A DNA stretch of 64,000 bases from Spirosoma rigui (lineage in GTDB: Bacteria > Bacteroidota > Bacteroidia > Cytophagales > Spirosomataceae), in NCBI RefSeq assembly GCF_002067135.1, contig NZ_CP020105.1:62001-126000 (forward strand), given 5' to 3'. The position numbers and the translations under genes are program-made. The notes under the pieces are model-generated. The model worked only from the letters and a program-made list of their open reading frames with translations. It did no database searches and was not told the origin of the DNA. Positions 37,278 to 47,013 of this stretch are shown here, one piece after another. Numbering within the stretch: position 1 is the stretch's first letter; each line of letters starts with the position of its first letter.

Positions 37278-38465
37278 TCATGTACTGACATTTAATTTTT
37301 CTTGGTATGTGCTTGCCAATAATGAGGCCATTCTCTTCCATTCCAGATGTATCGCCAGTGCATGGGCGTTTACTTTTCTTTTCGAAAATTCGGTTTTCCC
37401 TAAAGACATACTTTCAGTAAACGCATCAATGAATGACTGGCAAGTTTTCCCTGCCGGTATATTCCAGAAAAAAACTGTAGTAAACATATTGCATTCGCCT
37501 ACCTGAGAATACAAAACTGGAGTTCCCGATGCCTGGTACTCAGCAAACTTGATTGGAAAGCGGCTTTGATTAAACATGTTATCTTCTAGTGGCATTAACC
37601 CCAAATCAATTGCAGCTGCCAGAACACGGCAATCAGCAGGTGATAGTTGTCCTACATAGTCGATGTGTTCAGTTAGATTAGGTGGTATCGTTTGCAATGC
37701 ATCTGTGGGCATGCCGCATAATACCATACGAACGCTACAGCTATTTGTCTGTTCAAGCAACGTTTGCATGGCCCTGATACACCATGATAATTCAGACAGG
37801 GTACGGCCAATAAAGCCCGCATAAATAACATCGGGCCGCAAACCGAGCTGTGCTCTAGCCTGTTGCTTATCCATCGGTTCATAAATAGTAAATCCGTTAT
37901 GAATAACGCGGACAAACTGATTACCAGCAGCCCGTGTCAAGTTTTGCAGGAAGTCGGAGCAAACAGTTACTGCGTCAGCAAGAGCGGGCATATATGTTTC
38001 CGTAGAGCGAACAAGCAAGTATGAAATCCAGGTGGATAAGCGTTCAGGCATATCCTTATACAAGCCTTTTATCCACAAATCGTCCCAGTCGTAAAAGAAC
38101 GTCTTAGCCCGTCCTGTACGCTTTAAGTACCAACCCAAAGAGGCAGAGAATGGAAAAGGTTGAAAGGTATGTACAACATCACAGGCCGGGTAGCGAATAG
38201 CAAACCGACGCAACAAATTCAGTGGATTGGTTGACGGGGTGAAGATATTTAATCCTCTGAATGTACTTAGGATCTGGTATTCGACTCCGTCCCGATGCTC
38301 TACCCGATCTTTAGTAAATCGATCCCAGTCTATTGCGTATACAGTTACACGATGACCGAGTAATTGTAGACCAATTGCAAGATTATGCCACCGGAAATAC
38401 GTACCCTGCTCATGGACAAACTCAACCAGAAAAATGACACGTAGCGAATGTTTGATATTGCTCAT
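37278..38465 (-). CDS. Glycosyltransferase family 4
   Basis: Predicted GT-B glycosyltransferase of 395 residues. The acceptor half shows VIFLVEFVHEQGTYFRWHNL and FFYDWDDLWIKGLYKD. The donor half has IRAMQTLLEQT and the late motif RFPIKFAEYQASGTPVLYSQ in the place of the canonical E-x7-E segment. It overlaps the flippase gene by four bases. Sugar specificity is unknown. Confidence 0.82.
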   Translation of the reverse strand: MSNIKHSLRVIFLVEFVHEQGTYFRWHNLAIGLQLLGHRVTVYAIDWDRFTKDRVEHRDGVEYQILSTFRGLNIFTPSTNPLNLLRRFAIRYPACDVVHTFQPFPFSASLGWYLKRTGRAKTFFYDWDDLWIKGLYKDMPERLSTWISYLLVRSTETYMPALADAVTVCSDFLQNLTRAAGNQFVRVIHNGFTIYEPMDKQQARAQLGLRPDVIYAGFIGRTLSELSWCIRAMQTLLEQTNSCSVRMVLCGMPTDALQTIPPNLTEHIDYVGQLSPADCRVLAAAIDLGLMPLEDNMFNQSRFPIKFAEYQASGTPVLYSQVGECNMFTTVFFWNIPAGKTCQSFIDAFTESMSLGKTEFSKRKVNAHALAIHLEWKRMASLLASTYQEKLNVST

Positions 38466-39784
38466 AACGTAGGATCAAGTTTACTTGATACGGCATGTTT
38501 TCCTTTCACAAACCAACCTATTAAACCAGTTTCAATATGTAATAACAGAATGAAACCAGTAGATAGAAGCGATGCGCGAATTACATCATACACTGTCGAC
38601 AGATTATACCTTCTTACTATAAAGAGTTGAATCAGAACCAGACCTATAATGTAAATCCAGGAATTAAATCCAAATATCCATTTACGCGCAGCATGCATAC
38701 TCCACAAGACGGAGCCTATGTACAGTAGGCTCTGATTAAGTACGAACAATTTCAGTTCTCTATCCAGCTGAGTATATTTACTTCCCAATAACCATAAAAA
38801 TCCATTGGGATAAATCCAGACAAGGGCGGTTATCAGAGACGCTATTGACAATGCCCCTATCAGGATTCTTATATAAGCTCGGAGCAGTTGAGCCACTGAC
38901 AAACGAGCTATGAAAGGCGCGATTACAACTGCATTAAATGTATTTAGTAACGCAAACAGTTGCCCTAACCGCGTTAAGGCACCTAATTCAGCCACGCTAC
39001 TTTGCTTGCCGTAATACGTAATGAGGAAAACAGTAATCTGTCCATAAAATGCATTGAAGACTAAAGAGGGAATCATCGGTTTCAGATACGCCAACATGTC
39101 TGCCTTGATGGCCCTATCTATTACTTTTGGTTGTATCTGAAACGCAGACGCAGTGCGACGGTAAGCTAAACCTGTCCACAAAAGTGATGCGTTGTATAGC
39201 CACAATGCACCATATACCGTGAGGTACCCTGTTGTGTACAGTAGACTACAGAGTACTAATCTTATCAAAGCTTGTACAACTTGTATCGTATAAAATGCTT
39301 TTAACTGGCGGTGTATTTGAATAGGCGCAGCGTAATAGCTGACAGCGCCTTGTAAATAGATAGTACACAAAATCGGCACCAATAACAAAAATTTCGTTTG
39401 CCAATCCCAGGCTTGTTGTTGCGTAAGAAAAGGTATTGAAAACCCGCCCAGGATGAAAGAAATTAGCAAAAATCGACGACGAAAATACCGAGCGGCTGCG
39501 ATATAGTTACCAACACGCTCCTTGTCGTAAATCTGACTTCCAACGAGGGCTATAATACTGCCACTAAACCCCAAGTCAGCTAATACTGACATGGCAGCCT
39601 GTAAGCTGAACGCAAACGTGTATTTAGCCTGATCATCAATGGTTAACCAGCGCAACAAAAGAAAGCCGGTTACGACGTTAAAGATCTGCACCAGTCCCTG
39701 TCCCGTTACGTAGCGATACAGTAAATCGATCCGGCTTTTGTGTCGGACAAATTGCTGTTTCAAAGACAAGGTGAGAGATTCCAT
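38462..39784 (-). CDS. Wzx-type polysaccharide flippase
   Basis: Membrane protein of the MOP superfamily with about twelve to fourteen helices, about 440 residues. It would flip undecaprenyl-linked repeat units across the inner membrane. Typical features are the N-terminal helix after a basic segment (RYVTGQGLVQIFNVVTGFLL), YTFAFSLQAAMSVLADLGFS, and paired helices through the C-terminal half. The ATG at 39784 leaves a 13-base gap after the previous gene. An alternative ATG at 39826 would overlap it by 29 bases. Confidence 0.85.
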   Translation of the reverse strand: MESLTLSLKQQFVRHKSRIDLLYRYVTGQGLVQIFNVVTGFLLLRWLTIDDQAKYTFAFSLQAAMSVLADLGFSGSIIALVGSQIYDKERVGNYIAAARYFRRRFLLISFILGGFSIPFLTQQQAWDWQTKFLLLVPILCTIYLQGAVSYYAAPIQIHRQLKAFYTIQVVQALIRLVLCSLLYTTGYLTVYGALWLYNASLLWTGLAYRRTASAFQIQPKVIDRAIKADMLAYLKPMIPSLVFNAFYGQITVFLITYYGKQSSVAELGALTRLGQLFALLNTFNAVVIAPFIARLSVAQLLRAYIRILIGALSIASLITALVWIYPNGFLWLLGSKYTQLDRELKLFVLNQSLLYIGSVLWSMHAARKWIFGFNSWIYIIGLVLIQLFIVRRYNLSTVYDVIRASLLSTGFILLLHIETGLIGWFVKGKHAVSSKLDPTL

Positions 39785-39797
39785 AAGTGCAGGTACG

Positions 39798-41027
39798 TTA
39801 CAGAGGTATTGATGATAAGCCATCAATTAGTTGGTCATAAGAGTAGCGCTCAACAATCGCTATTGATTCACGTCCATCAATCTGGTCTTGGTAAAGAATC
39901 TGTTGCAGACAATGGACCAGCGCGCCAATATCACCAGACGTGAATACCAGCCCGTTACTCCCCGACTTAACCAGATCCTCAGCACAACCGGTCAGATCAG
40001 AGACTACTACCGGTAACCCAAAATTCATGGCCTCATTGACGGCTAATCCCCAGGTTTCGCCCACGCCTGAACACATCACAAAAACCTCAGCTATCGCATA
40101 GTAGCATGGCATATCTGTTTGGTTCACAAATCCTGTAATGTGAACTCCTGTCAATGAATGTTCAGAACAATATGTCTCGATTTCGGCCCGTAGTATACCA
40201 TCACCTACGTAGAGTAAAACCACATCATCATGATCCTGGCAGAGTTGTTCATAGGCTTGTAACAGATCGATTGGTCGCTTTTTTGGTATTAGTTTGCCGA
40301 CGTACAGAATCACTTTTTTACCTTCCAGACCCATTTGCCGGCGAAGCGTATCCCGGTTATCTCTATTAGTGAGATATGCCAACCGGAACCGGTTATTATC
40401 AACGGCATGCGGGACAAAAATGAGTTTGTGATCAGGAATGCCAAACGACTTGTACAAGCGTCGGTTTTGCTCACCTACGTATAAAAACTTGTCCGTCACA
40501 CTCAGGACAAACACCTTCAAAAACAGTAACCTCGTAATTCTGTGAAGCTTGCTTTTGTAGCGCTCATGGCAATAGGGACTGTCTCCGCGCATACAGACGG
40601 TATGCCCAAATGCTTTAGCAACCCAGAGCGATAAAATATTCGAAGCATAAGCCCAGCCATGGCTGATAACAATGCTTTTTTTCATCCGGCGTAACTCGCC
40701 AATCAGTCCCCAGTTCAGTAAACCCAGGAATCCATTATAGAAAGACGGCTTCCAGGAGTCATTTTTCACGAATCGATGCTTGTACCCATCTAATAAGGGA
40801 ATATCCCACTCAATACGGGCACCAAACTGCGTATCAATATATCCTGTCGTTGTTTCATCCGACAAGTACAATACAGTCAGGTCCAGCACACCCGCTTCCT
40901 GACAGGCAATTTGTTGGTATAAGGGCACGAAGTATTGAATTGGATGCGAGTTGATAAAGACAACATGTGTCTTTTCTGTCACTCTCCGGCTGGTTACATT
41001 TCTCTCATCAAGTCGGTTCTCTGGCAT
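39798..41027 (-). CDS. Glycosyltransferase family 4
   Basis: GT-B glycosyltransferase of 409 residues. The acceptor domain has VVFINSHPIQYFVPLYQQIA, where the NSHPIQY motif marks a subgroup common in polymer clusters. The donor domain shows KVILYVGKLIPKKRPIDLLQ and the E-x7-E motif SGVGETWGLAVNEAMNFG. It is the first transferase after the Wzc kinase, 10 bases downstream of it. Confidence 0.88.
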   Translation of the reverse strand: MPENRLDERNVTSRRVTEKTHVVFINSHPIQYFVPLYQQIACQEAGVLDLTVLYLSDETTTGYIDTQFGARIEWDIPLLDGYKHRFVKNDSWKPSFYNGFLGLLNWGLIGELRRMKKSIVISHGWAYASNILSLWVAKAFGHTVCMRGDSPYCHERYKSKLHRITRLLFLKVFVLSVTDKFLYVGEQNRRLYKSFGIPDHKLIFVPHAVDNNRFRLAYLTNRDNRDTLRRQMGLEGKKVILYVGKLIPKKRPIDLLQAYEQLCQDHDDVVLLYVGDGILRAEIETYCSEHSLTGVHITGFVNQTDMPCYYAIAEVFVMCSGVGETWGLAVNEAMNFGLPVVVSDLTGCAEDLVKSGSNGLVFTSGDIGALVHCLQQILYQDQIDGRESIAIVERYSYDQLIDGLSSIPL

Positions 41028-41037
41028 GACTAGTGGC

Positions 41038-43416
41038 TTATTTCCAGAATTTGGAGAAAATGCTGAACCCTTTTTTCACCAGGTTCTTCTTCGGCTTTTC
41101 GTCATCGTCGTGATAGCCCGCCTTATAGCCGTAGCCATACTCCGGGTCATAGCCGTACCCGTAGTTGTATTCATACTCCCGGCGCGTGACAATGCCGTTG
41201 ATGAGCAGGCTCATGTTCTTGAATCGCTTTTCCTGGTAGAGCGCTTCGATGTTTTTCAGGTATACTTTATTCGTATACAGGTGCCGGAGCAGATAGAGCG
41301 TGATGTTAGCCTGCGCGGCAATGCTGAACGCATCACTCACCAGGCCCACGGGGGGCGTATCGGCAATGACCACGTCAAAGCCTTCGCGCAGGGCGGCAAA
41401 CAACTCCCCTATTCGCTTACCGCTCAATAGTTCGGAGGGGTTGGGCGGCAGCGGCCCGCAGGGAATAAAAAACAGGTCAGGATAACCTTCTACCGGCTGA
41501 ATGATCTCTTCCAGTGTGGCGCGGTTTACCAGAAAGCTCGATAGGCCCTTATCCGTCTTCACGTTTAAGTACTTGTAGAGCTTGGGCCGGCGCATATCGA
41601 GTTCGAGCAGCACCACCCGCCGACCCGTGATAGCCATACTAGCCCCCAGATTGAGCGATACGAACGATTTCCCCTCACCACTAATGCTCGACGTAACCAG
41701 TATTGTTTGTGGGCCTTCGGCCTCCTCAGCGGTAAAGAAATGAATGTTGGCCCGCAGCGCCCGGATCTGTTCCGAAATAAGCGAGCGGCTCCCAGCCGTA
41801 ACCTCCATAGGCGACCGAATATCGGCCTGGATCAGTTCACCAATAATGGGTGTGTTCGTCTGCTCTTCGATTTCGGCTTTGCGGCTTATCTTGTTGTTCA
41901 GGAAGTCAAGCAGCCACAGCACTACGATGGGAACCAGCAACCCCATAACCAGCGCAAACAAGTAATAGGCGCTCTTACGCGGTTTTATGGGAGTCGCGTC
42001 TCCCTTGGGTGTATCGACAACGCGCAGGTCCGATACGGTGGCCGCCAGCGACAGTGCCGTTTCTTCCCGCTTCTGCAATAGATACGTATACAGTCCCCCT
42101 TTGATACCCTGCTGTCGGGAGATGTCTAACAATACCCGTTCCTTTTGAGGAATGGTCCGGATCACCGACTCGACCCGCTTGTTGTTGGTAATCATCCGAT
42201 CCCGGGTGCTGATCAGTACCGTTCTCAAAGACTGGGTATTATCAGCAATGTTGGCCTTGGTCATTCGAATCTGGTTGTCGAGCACTTCCACTACGGTACT
42301 GCCTTCGGGTGCGGTACGGATCAGCTTTTCCCGCTGCGCTTCCAGGTCGAAGAGGTTCGTAAGCAGGCCCGTCAGCACTGGACTTTCCAATCCCGGCATA
42401 GCGGGGGCCAAGCCGGCTTTCTCGCTTTTACTGGCAATGTACCGTTCTACCTCCTGCAGGGCACCCAGTTGGATGTTTACCTGGTTCAGCTGCGTATCGT
42501 TCTCTTTTACTTTTTCCAGAAACACCGATGACTCGGCGCTCAGATCGACAATACCGGCCCGGGTCTTGTAATTCTGAATATCCTTTTCAACGTTCGACAA
42601 TTCACCCAGAATGATGGACAACCGCCCATTGATGAACTGGAGCGTATTGGAAGCCGTCCGGTTTTTATATTCCAGTGATGACAGATCGTACCAGTGAATA
42701 AGTCGATTGATGTAGGCCGTAGCCCGCTCAATGGACGTATCTTCCAGCTTCACCCGCAACACATAGGACATTCGCGTGGCCTGGCTCACCTTGAGCCGTT
42801 CTACGTAGGACTTGATCACGGCTTCCTTATCAGCAGTTGTAATGAGCAACGTGGAGAAAGGCTCCCAGGTATCGGTATTTTTCCGAATGAGTATCAGGCC
42901 CAGGGGTGTCTGAATGGGGCGGTTGTACGGGTAGGACACACCCTCAATCTGAATGCGGTTACCGGCTACCGTTACTTCAACCGCTTTTCCAAACAGCTGC
43001 CGGTTGGGGGTAATCAGTGTTACCTTGATGGGTGATCGCCGGTAGATATCTTCCTGCCTTAATCGCCCACGGACCGAATAGTTGACGTCGAGGCCAAGGT
43101 CATTGACGACCTTTTCGGCCAGGGTGTACGACTTCAGGATCTCCATCTCATCGTCGATGTTCTTTTCCGATGAGAAAATGTCCAGCTCCCGCAAAATATC
43201 TTCCTTCGATGATGACCCTTCCTCACCACTGGCACTAACCAGAATACTGGCCTGGGTGCTGTAAACGGGCTTGATCCTAGCCAGCACCAGATACGTAATG
43301 ACCCAACTGATGCCAATCGCCACCACAAACCAGTACCAGTTTTTGGCGTAGCGGGTAAGCAGAAACTTGATGTATTCCTGGCCAAAGGTCTGATCAACCT
43401 GATTAGTCGCTTTCAT
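41038..43416 (-). CDS. Wzc-like polysaccharide co-polymerase and tyrosine autokinase
   Basis: Inner-membrane protein of 792 residues that controls polymer length and export. The N-terminal Wzz domain is flanked by two helices (about 25-45 and 490-510), with a long periplasmic coiled-coil part between. The cytoplasmic BY-kinase domain has Walker A SSISGEGKS (about 575-583), Walker A' VLLELDMRRPKL, and Walker B VVIADTPP. The C-terminus carries a tyrosine cluster (YEYNYGYGYDPEYGYGYKAG), the usual autophosphorylation tail. It follows the Wza-like gene by 23 bases. Confidence 0.93.
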   Translation of the reverse strand: MKATNQVDQTFGQEYIKFLLTRYAKNWYWFVVAIGISWVITYLVLARIKPVYSTQASILVSASGEEGSSSKEDILRELDIFSSEKNIDDEMEILKSYTLAEKVVNDLGLDVNYSVRGRLRQEDIYRRSPIKVTLITPNRQLFGKAVEVTVAGNRIQIEGVSYPYNRPIQTPLGLILIRKNTDTWEPFSTLLITTADKEAVIKSYVERLKVSQATRMSYVLRVKLEDTSIERATAYINRLIHWYDLSSLEYKNRTASNTLQFINGRLSIILGELSNVEKDIQNYKTRAGIVDLSAESSVFLEKVKENDTQLNQVNIQLGALQEVERYIASKSEKAGLAPAMPGLESPVLTGLLTNLFDLEAQREKLIRTAPEGSTVVEVLDNQIRMTKANIADNTQSLRTVLISTRDRMITNNKRVESVIRTIPQKERVLLDISRQQGIKGGLYTYLLQKREETALSLAATVSDLRVVDTPKGDATPIKPRKSAYYLFALVMGLLVPIVVLWLLDFLNNKISRKAEIEEQTNTPIIGELIQADIRSPMEVTAGSRSLISEQIRALRANIHFFTAEEAEGPQTILVTSSISGEGKSFVSLNLGASMAITGRRVVLLELDMRRPKLYKYLNVKTDKGLSSFLVNRATLEEIIQPVEGYPDLFFIPCGPLPPNPSELLSGKRIGELFAALREGFDVVIADTPPVGLVSDAFSIAAQANITLYLLRHLYTNKVYLKNIEALYQEKRFKNMSLLINGIVTRREYEYNYGYGYDPEYGYGYKAGYHDDDEKPKKNLVKKGFSIFSKFWK

Positions 43417-43439
43417 ACGCTGGTGGGATAAAAAGAAGG

Positions 43440-44240
43440 CTATCGAAACAAGGCAAGACCCAGGGTTATCAGCAGCGATGCACCCGAGAAGATGACAGGC
43501 AGGAACGGAAACACGCGCCCGGCCTGCACCTTTTTGGAGCGTTTCGGCTCCACGTAGACCATATCGTTCGGTTGCAGATGGTAGTAGGGTGACCGGAATA
43601 CACTGCGGTCCTGCAGATTGATGCGACCAAACGTTCGTTTCCCATCGCGCGTGCGAACGACCAATATGTTCTCGCGCTTGCCGAAGATGGTCAGGTCACC
43701 TGACAGGCTGATGGCTTCGGGTATGGTCAGCCGGTCGCGGCTCACGTTGAGCACACCCGGATGACCTACTTCGCCCATAACCGTTACCTGAAAGTTCACC
43801 ACCCGTATCATCACAAATGGTTTGTTCACCTGCTTGCTCAGCTGGGTAGCCAGCACATCGGCGGCTTCGGCCGTGGTCAGGTTCAGCAAACTTACCCGCC
43901 CAATCATGGGAAACGTGACCATACCCTGCTCATCGACGATGTAGCCCGCCATCTGTTTGCTATCCAGATTTCCCATCGAGTTCTGAACAGGGATTTTCGG
44001 ATTTAATAGCGCATCGACCTCCGGGTTCATACTGGTTACCAGAATATTCAGCTCGGTACCGGGCCGGATCCGGAACACGGGCAGGCTATCCGCCTGCATC
44101 AGGAGGCTATCGGCCCCTGTTTCCTGAAAATACGTGATGTCGTCGGGCTTACTCTTTTTCTGCTGCGCCTGCAGCCCGGTACCGTACAGGCAGGCACAGA
44201 CGAACACTACACGCAGCAAGCAGGTATATACGCTATTCAT
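43440..44240 (-). CDS. Polysaccharide export protein (Wza/GfcE family)
   Basis: Exported protein of 266 residues for moving polymer across the outer membrane. It has a signal sequence (MNSVYTCLLRVVFVCACLYG, cleavage near LQA), a polysaccharide-export domain starting FRIRPGTELNILV, and SLBB-type domains (VTVMGEVGHPGVLNVSRDRL, TIPEAISLSGDL). A hydrophobic helix near the C-terminus (PVIFSGASLLITLGLALF) replaces the amphipathic helix of classical Wza, as often seen in Bacteroidota. It is paired with the Wzc-like gene. Confidence 0.9.
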   Translation of the reverse strand: MNSVYTCLLRVVFVCACLYGTGLQAQQKKSKPDDITYFQETGADSLLMQADSLPVFRIRPGTELNILVTSMNPEVDALLNPKIPVQNSMGNLDSKQMAGYIVDEQGMVTFPMIGRVSLLNLTTAEAADVLATQLSKQVNKPFVMIRVVNFQVTVMGEVGHPGVLNVSRDRLTIPEAISLSGDLTIFGKRENILVVRTRDGKRTFGRINLQDRSVFRSPYYHLQPNDMVYVEPKRSKKVQAGRVFPFLPVIFSGASLLITLGLALFR

Positions 44241-44322
44241 TCAATCAGCCACCGGTGGTCGGTGGTATAGTTTATGGTGTGGCAAAACGCTAGACGCATC
44301 GATCCAGCGCATTCATTTTCAA

Positions 44323-45627
44323 TCAGATACGCAATGTCGCCAGCGATCGATCGATGATCGCTTTCAGGTCATAGACAACACTGGTATCGCTCCTGGTGAG
44401 TTGAGTAATATTGAGACTGTGAAACTCGCGGTGGGCCACTGCCAGCACAATACCATCATAGGCAGCGGTACGCGGCTCGTCGATCAGGTCGATGCCGAAC
44501 TTTTGCGCTACCTCGCTCGCTACGGCCCAGGGATCATACACATCGACGTGTATGCCAAAACTGCTTAGCTCGTGATAGATGTCGGCGGCTTTGGTATTGC
44601 GCACGTCAGGGCAGTTTTCCTTGAACGTGATACCCAGCAGCAACACCCGGCTCCCGCTGATGGGCAGGCCGCGCTGGCTCATGGTCTTCACCAGTTTGCT
44701 GGCCACGTGCAGCGGCATATCATCATTAACGCGCCGGCCGGAGAGAATTACCTGCGGGTGGTAGCCGAGGCTCTGCGCCTTGTGCGACAGGTAATAGGAG
44801 TCCACGCTGATGCAGTGCCCGCCCACCAGCCCCGGCCGGAAGTTCAGGAAGTTCCATTTCGTACCGGCCGCTTCAAGCACGTCGAGCGTGTCGATACCCA
44901 TGCGGTCGAAGATCAGCGCCAGCTCATTGACGAACGAAATGTTCACGTCGCGCTGGGCGTTTTCGATGGCTTTGGCGGCTTCGGCTACTTTGATCGACGG
45001 AGCGCGGTAGGTACCAGCCTTGATAATGGAGCCGTAGAGGTCATCGACGAACTGCGCCGTCCCGGGGGTGGACCCCGACGTGATTTTGAGAATATTCGTG
45101 AGGGTCCGCTCCTTGTCGCCGGGGTTGATGCGTTCCGGAGAATAGCCGCAAAAGAAGTCGCGGTTGAAGCGGAGATTGCTGTATTTTTCGAGTATCGGCA
45201 CACAGTCCTCTTCCGTGCAGCCGGGATAAACCGTCGATTCGTAAATGACGACATCACCCACCTTAAGGTAGCGGGCAACGGTTTTCGACGCGCTGAAGAG
45301 GTACGACAGATCCGGCTTCTTGAACGCGTCGATGGGGGTGGGTACGGTAATGATGAAGACCGTACAGGCGGTCAGATCAGCCGTATGGGTAGTAAAGAGA
45401 ACGGGGGTACGGCTGCAAAATGCATTGGGGTCGGTCTCGCGGGTACGGTCATGGCCCCGCTGCAGTTCCTCGACCCGGCTGCCGTCGGTGTCAAAGCCAA
45501 CGGTTGTGTATTGCTTCCCGAATTCCAGCGCCAGGGGTAGCCCCACATAGCCCAGGCCGATAATTCCAACCGTAGCCGACCGACTGGCCGGTAAATCGGA
45601 CGGAGTTACGGTTGACTGAAGATTCAT
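44323..45627 (-). CDS. Nucleotide-sugar dehydrogenase (WecC/TviB family)
   Basis: Cytoplasmic NAD-dependent dehydrogenase of 434 residues that oxidises a UDP-HexNAc to its uronic acid. It shows VGIIGLGYVGLPLALEFG (NAD fold), VPTPIDAFKKPDLSYL, ESTVYPGCTEE, and the catalytic cysteine in PGLVGGHCISVDSYYL. GITFKENCPDVRNTK begins the C-terminal UDP-binding domain. With WecB in the same cluster the product may be UDP-ManNAc uronate, but UDP-GlcNAc uronate (TviB type) is equally possible. It is first in the cluster. Confidence 0.92.
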   Translation of the reverse strand: MNLQSTVTPSDLPASRSATVGIIGLGYVGLPLALEFGKQYTTVGFDTDGSRVEELQRGHDRTRETDPNAFCSRTPVLFTTHTADLTACTVFIITVPTPIDAFKKPDLSYLFSASKTVARYLKVGDVVIYESTVYPGCTEEDCVPILEKYSNLRFNRDFFCGYSPERINPGDKERTLTNILKITSGSTPGTAQFVDDLYGSIIKAGTYRAPSIKVAEAAKAIENAQRDVNISFVNELALIFDRMGIDTLDVLEAAGTKWNFLNFRPGLVGGHCISVDSYYLSHKAQSLGYHPQVILSGRRVNDDMPLHVASKLVKTMSQRGLPISGSRVLLLGITFKENCPDVRNTKAADIYHELSSFGIHVDVYDPWAVASEVAQKFGIDLIDEPRTAAYDGIVLAVAHREFHSLNITQLTRSDTSVVYDLKAIIDRSLATLRI

Positions 45628-45640
45628 AAGGATACGGTGT

Positions 45641-45743
45641 GTAGTAAAGCGGATACGAAACTACTGAATCATTTGGCAAAAAGATACCAAACGGAGTGGA
45701 TTCTTTGCCTGAACGGTCTGGTCGTATCCGCTTTATTTACTAC
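45641..45743. repeat. Long-spaced inverted repeat between tgt and the EPS cluster
   Basis: GTAGTAAAGCGGATACGA (45641-45658) is complementary to the block at 45722-45743, except for a 4-base insertion (AAAT) in the right arm. The arms are 63 bases apart, and the right arm reaches the tgt stop codon. It could terminate tgt or act as an mRNA structure before the dehydrogenase gene. Confidence 0.45.
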
Positions 45744-46870
45744 AACCGCTGCATAAGCCGTACTACCATCTCGTTTTTCCAGGAAACAAAATCACCGGCA
45801 CGAATATGTTCGCGCGCCTGGCGGACCAGCCAGAGGTAGAATGTCAGATTCTGGAGACTGGCGATCTGCCCCGCCAGCAGTTCGTCGGCTTTGAACAGGT
45901 GCCGCAAATACGCTTTGGTATAGAACGTACTGGCATAGCCGCCTAACTCCGCATCGATAGGGCTGTAATCACGGCTCCACTTCTCGTTCTTCATATTCAT
46001 AATTCCCTGGGTCGTAAAGAGCAGACCGTGCCGGGCGTTGCGGGTTGGCATCACGCAGTCGAACATATCGACCCCCCGCGCAATGGCTTCCAGAATATTG
46101 GCGGGCGTACCCACCCCCATTAGGTAGCGCGGCTTGTCGGCGGGCAGGATCTCGTTCACCAGCTCGATCATGGCGTACATCTCTTCGGCGGGTTCGCCCA
46201 CGGCCAGTCCGCCGATGGCGTTACCGGGACGCTCTTTCGACGCGATCACTTCAGCCGACTGTCGGCGCAGGTCGGGATACGTGCTGCCCTGCACGATGGG
46301 GAACAACGTTTGCTGGTATCCGTAGTGCCCCTCGGTACTGTCGAAGCGGTCGATACAGCGGTCGAGCCAGCGGTGGGTCATCTCCATCGACGTGCGGGCG
46401 TAGGTATAGTCGCAGGGATAGGGCGTACACTCGTCGAAGGCCATGATGATATCGGCCCCGATGATGCGCTGAATATCCATAACCCCTTCCGGCGAGAACG
46501 TATGCGGAGACCCGTCGATGTGCGATTTAAAAGTTACACCTGCTTCCTTGATTTTTCGGGTGTTGGAAAGCGAATACACCTGATACCCGCCCGAATCGGT
46601 CAGGATGGGCCGTTTCCAGCCGTTGAAGCCATGCAGGCCACCAGCCCCATTGAGTACGTCGAGGCCGGGCCGCAGGTACAGGTGATAGGTATTCCCCAGA
46701 ATGATTTCGGCGTTGATATCGGTTTCCAGCTCGCGCTGGTGAACGGCCTTAACGGTCCCCGCCGTACCCACGGGCATGAAGATAGGCGTTTGTATAGGCC
46801 CGTGATCCGTTGTCAGCATCCCCGTGCGGGCCTTCGACTGCGGATCGTGGGCAGAAATTGAAAATGTCAT
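45740..46870 (-). CDS. tgt: Queuine tRNA-ribosyltransferase, zinc-ligand-less form
   Basis: Exchanges guanine-34 for preQ1 in tRNAs with GUN anticodons, 376 residues. The TIM-barrel motifs are present: TDSGGYQVYSL with the catalytic Asp, GGLAVGEP, and GVDMFDCVMPTRNARHG with the nucleophile Asp. The zinc site of E. coli Tgt (three Cys and one His) is missing. The segment ELGGYASTFYTKAYLRHL has L, G and S where Cys occur, and SLQN replaces the His. This seems a lineage trait in Bacteroidota rather than a defect, since the rest is intact. Confidence 0.94.
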   Translation of the reverse strand: MTFSISAHDPQSKARTGMLTTDHGPIQTPIFMPVGTAGTVKAVHQRELETDINAEIILGNTYHLYLRPGLDVLNGAGGLHGFNGWKRPILTDSGGYQVYSLSNTRKIKEAGVTFKSHIDGSPHTFSPEGVMDIQRIIGADIIMAFDECTPYPCDYTYARTSMEMTHRWLDRCIDRFDSTEGHYGYQQTLFPIVQGSTYPDLRRQSAEVIASKERPGNAIGGLAVGEPAEEMYAMIELVNEILPADKPRYLMGVGTPANILEAIARGVDMFDCVMPTRNARHGLLFTTQGIMNMKNEKWSRDYSPIDAELGGYASTFYTKAYLRHLFKADELLAGQIASLQNLTFYLWLVRQAREHIRAGDFVSWKNEMVVRLMQRL

Positions 46871-47013
46871 TCTACAAAGATAAGCAATGGCAGGAAGAAA
46901 GGAGGAAAGGGAGGCCGGCGGAGCGAAAGGATGGGCAGCGTACTGATCGGTATGAATTGTTTCCGGCTCGCCGATCCCCGTTACGTGCTCACTGATACCT
47001 GCTCACTGTTGCC

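Larger units (their letters stand above)
19033..45627 (-). other. Exopolysaccharide (Wzx/Wzy-type) biosynthesis cluster
   Basis: Twenty-odd minus-strand genes run from a nucleotide-sugar dehydrogenase to a WecA/WbpL-type transferase, with spacing mostly between a 23-base overlap and an 82-base gap. The set has initiation, sugar-nucleotide synthesis, glycosyl transfer, flippase, polymerase, outer-membrane export and a regulating tyrosine kinase. The middle part (about 33.4-39.8 kb) is more AT-rich than both ends. This is the usual sign that the serotype-like core was exchanged between conserved flanks. Confidence 0.9.

Noticed and set aside
44572..45540. Plus-strand frame of 322 codons opposite the nucleotide-sugar dehydrogenase
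   Set aside because: Shadow of a conserved gene in GC-rich DNA, with no recognisable domain.
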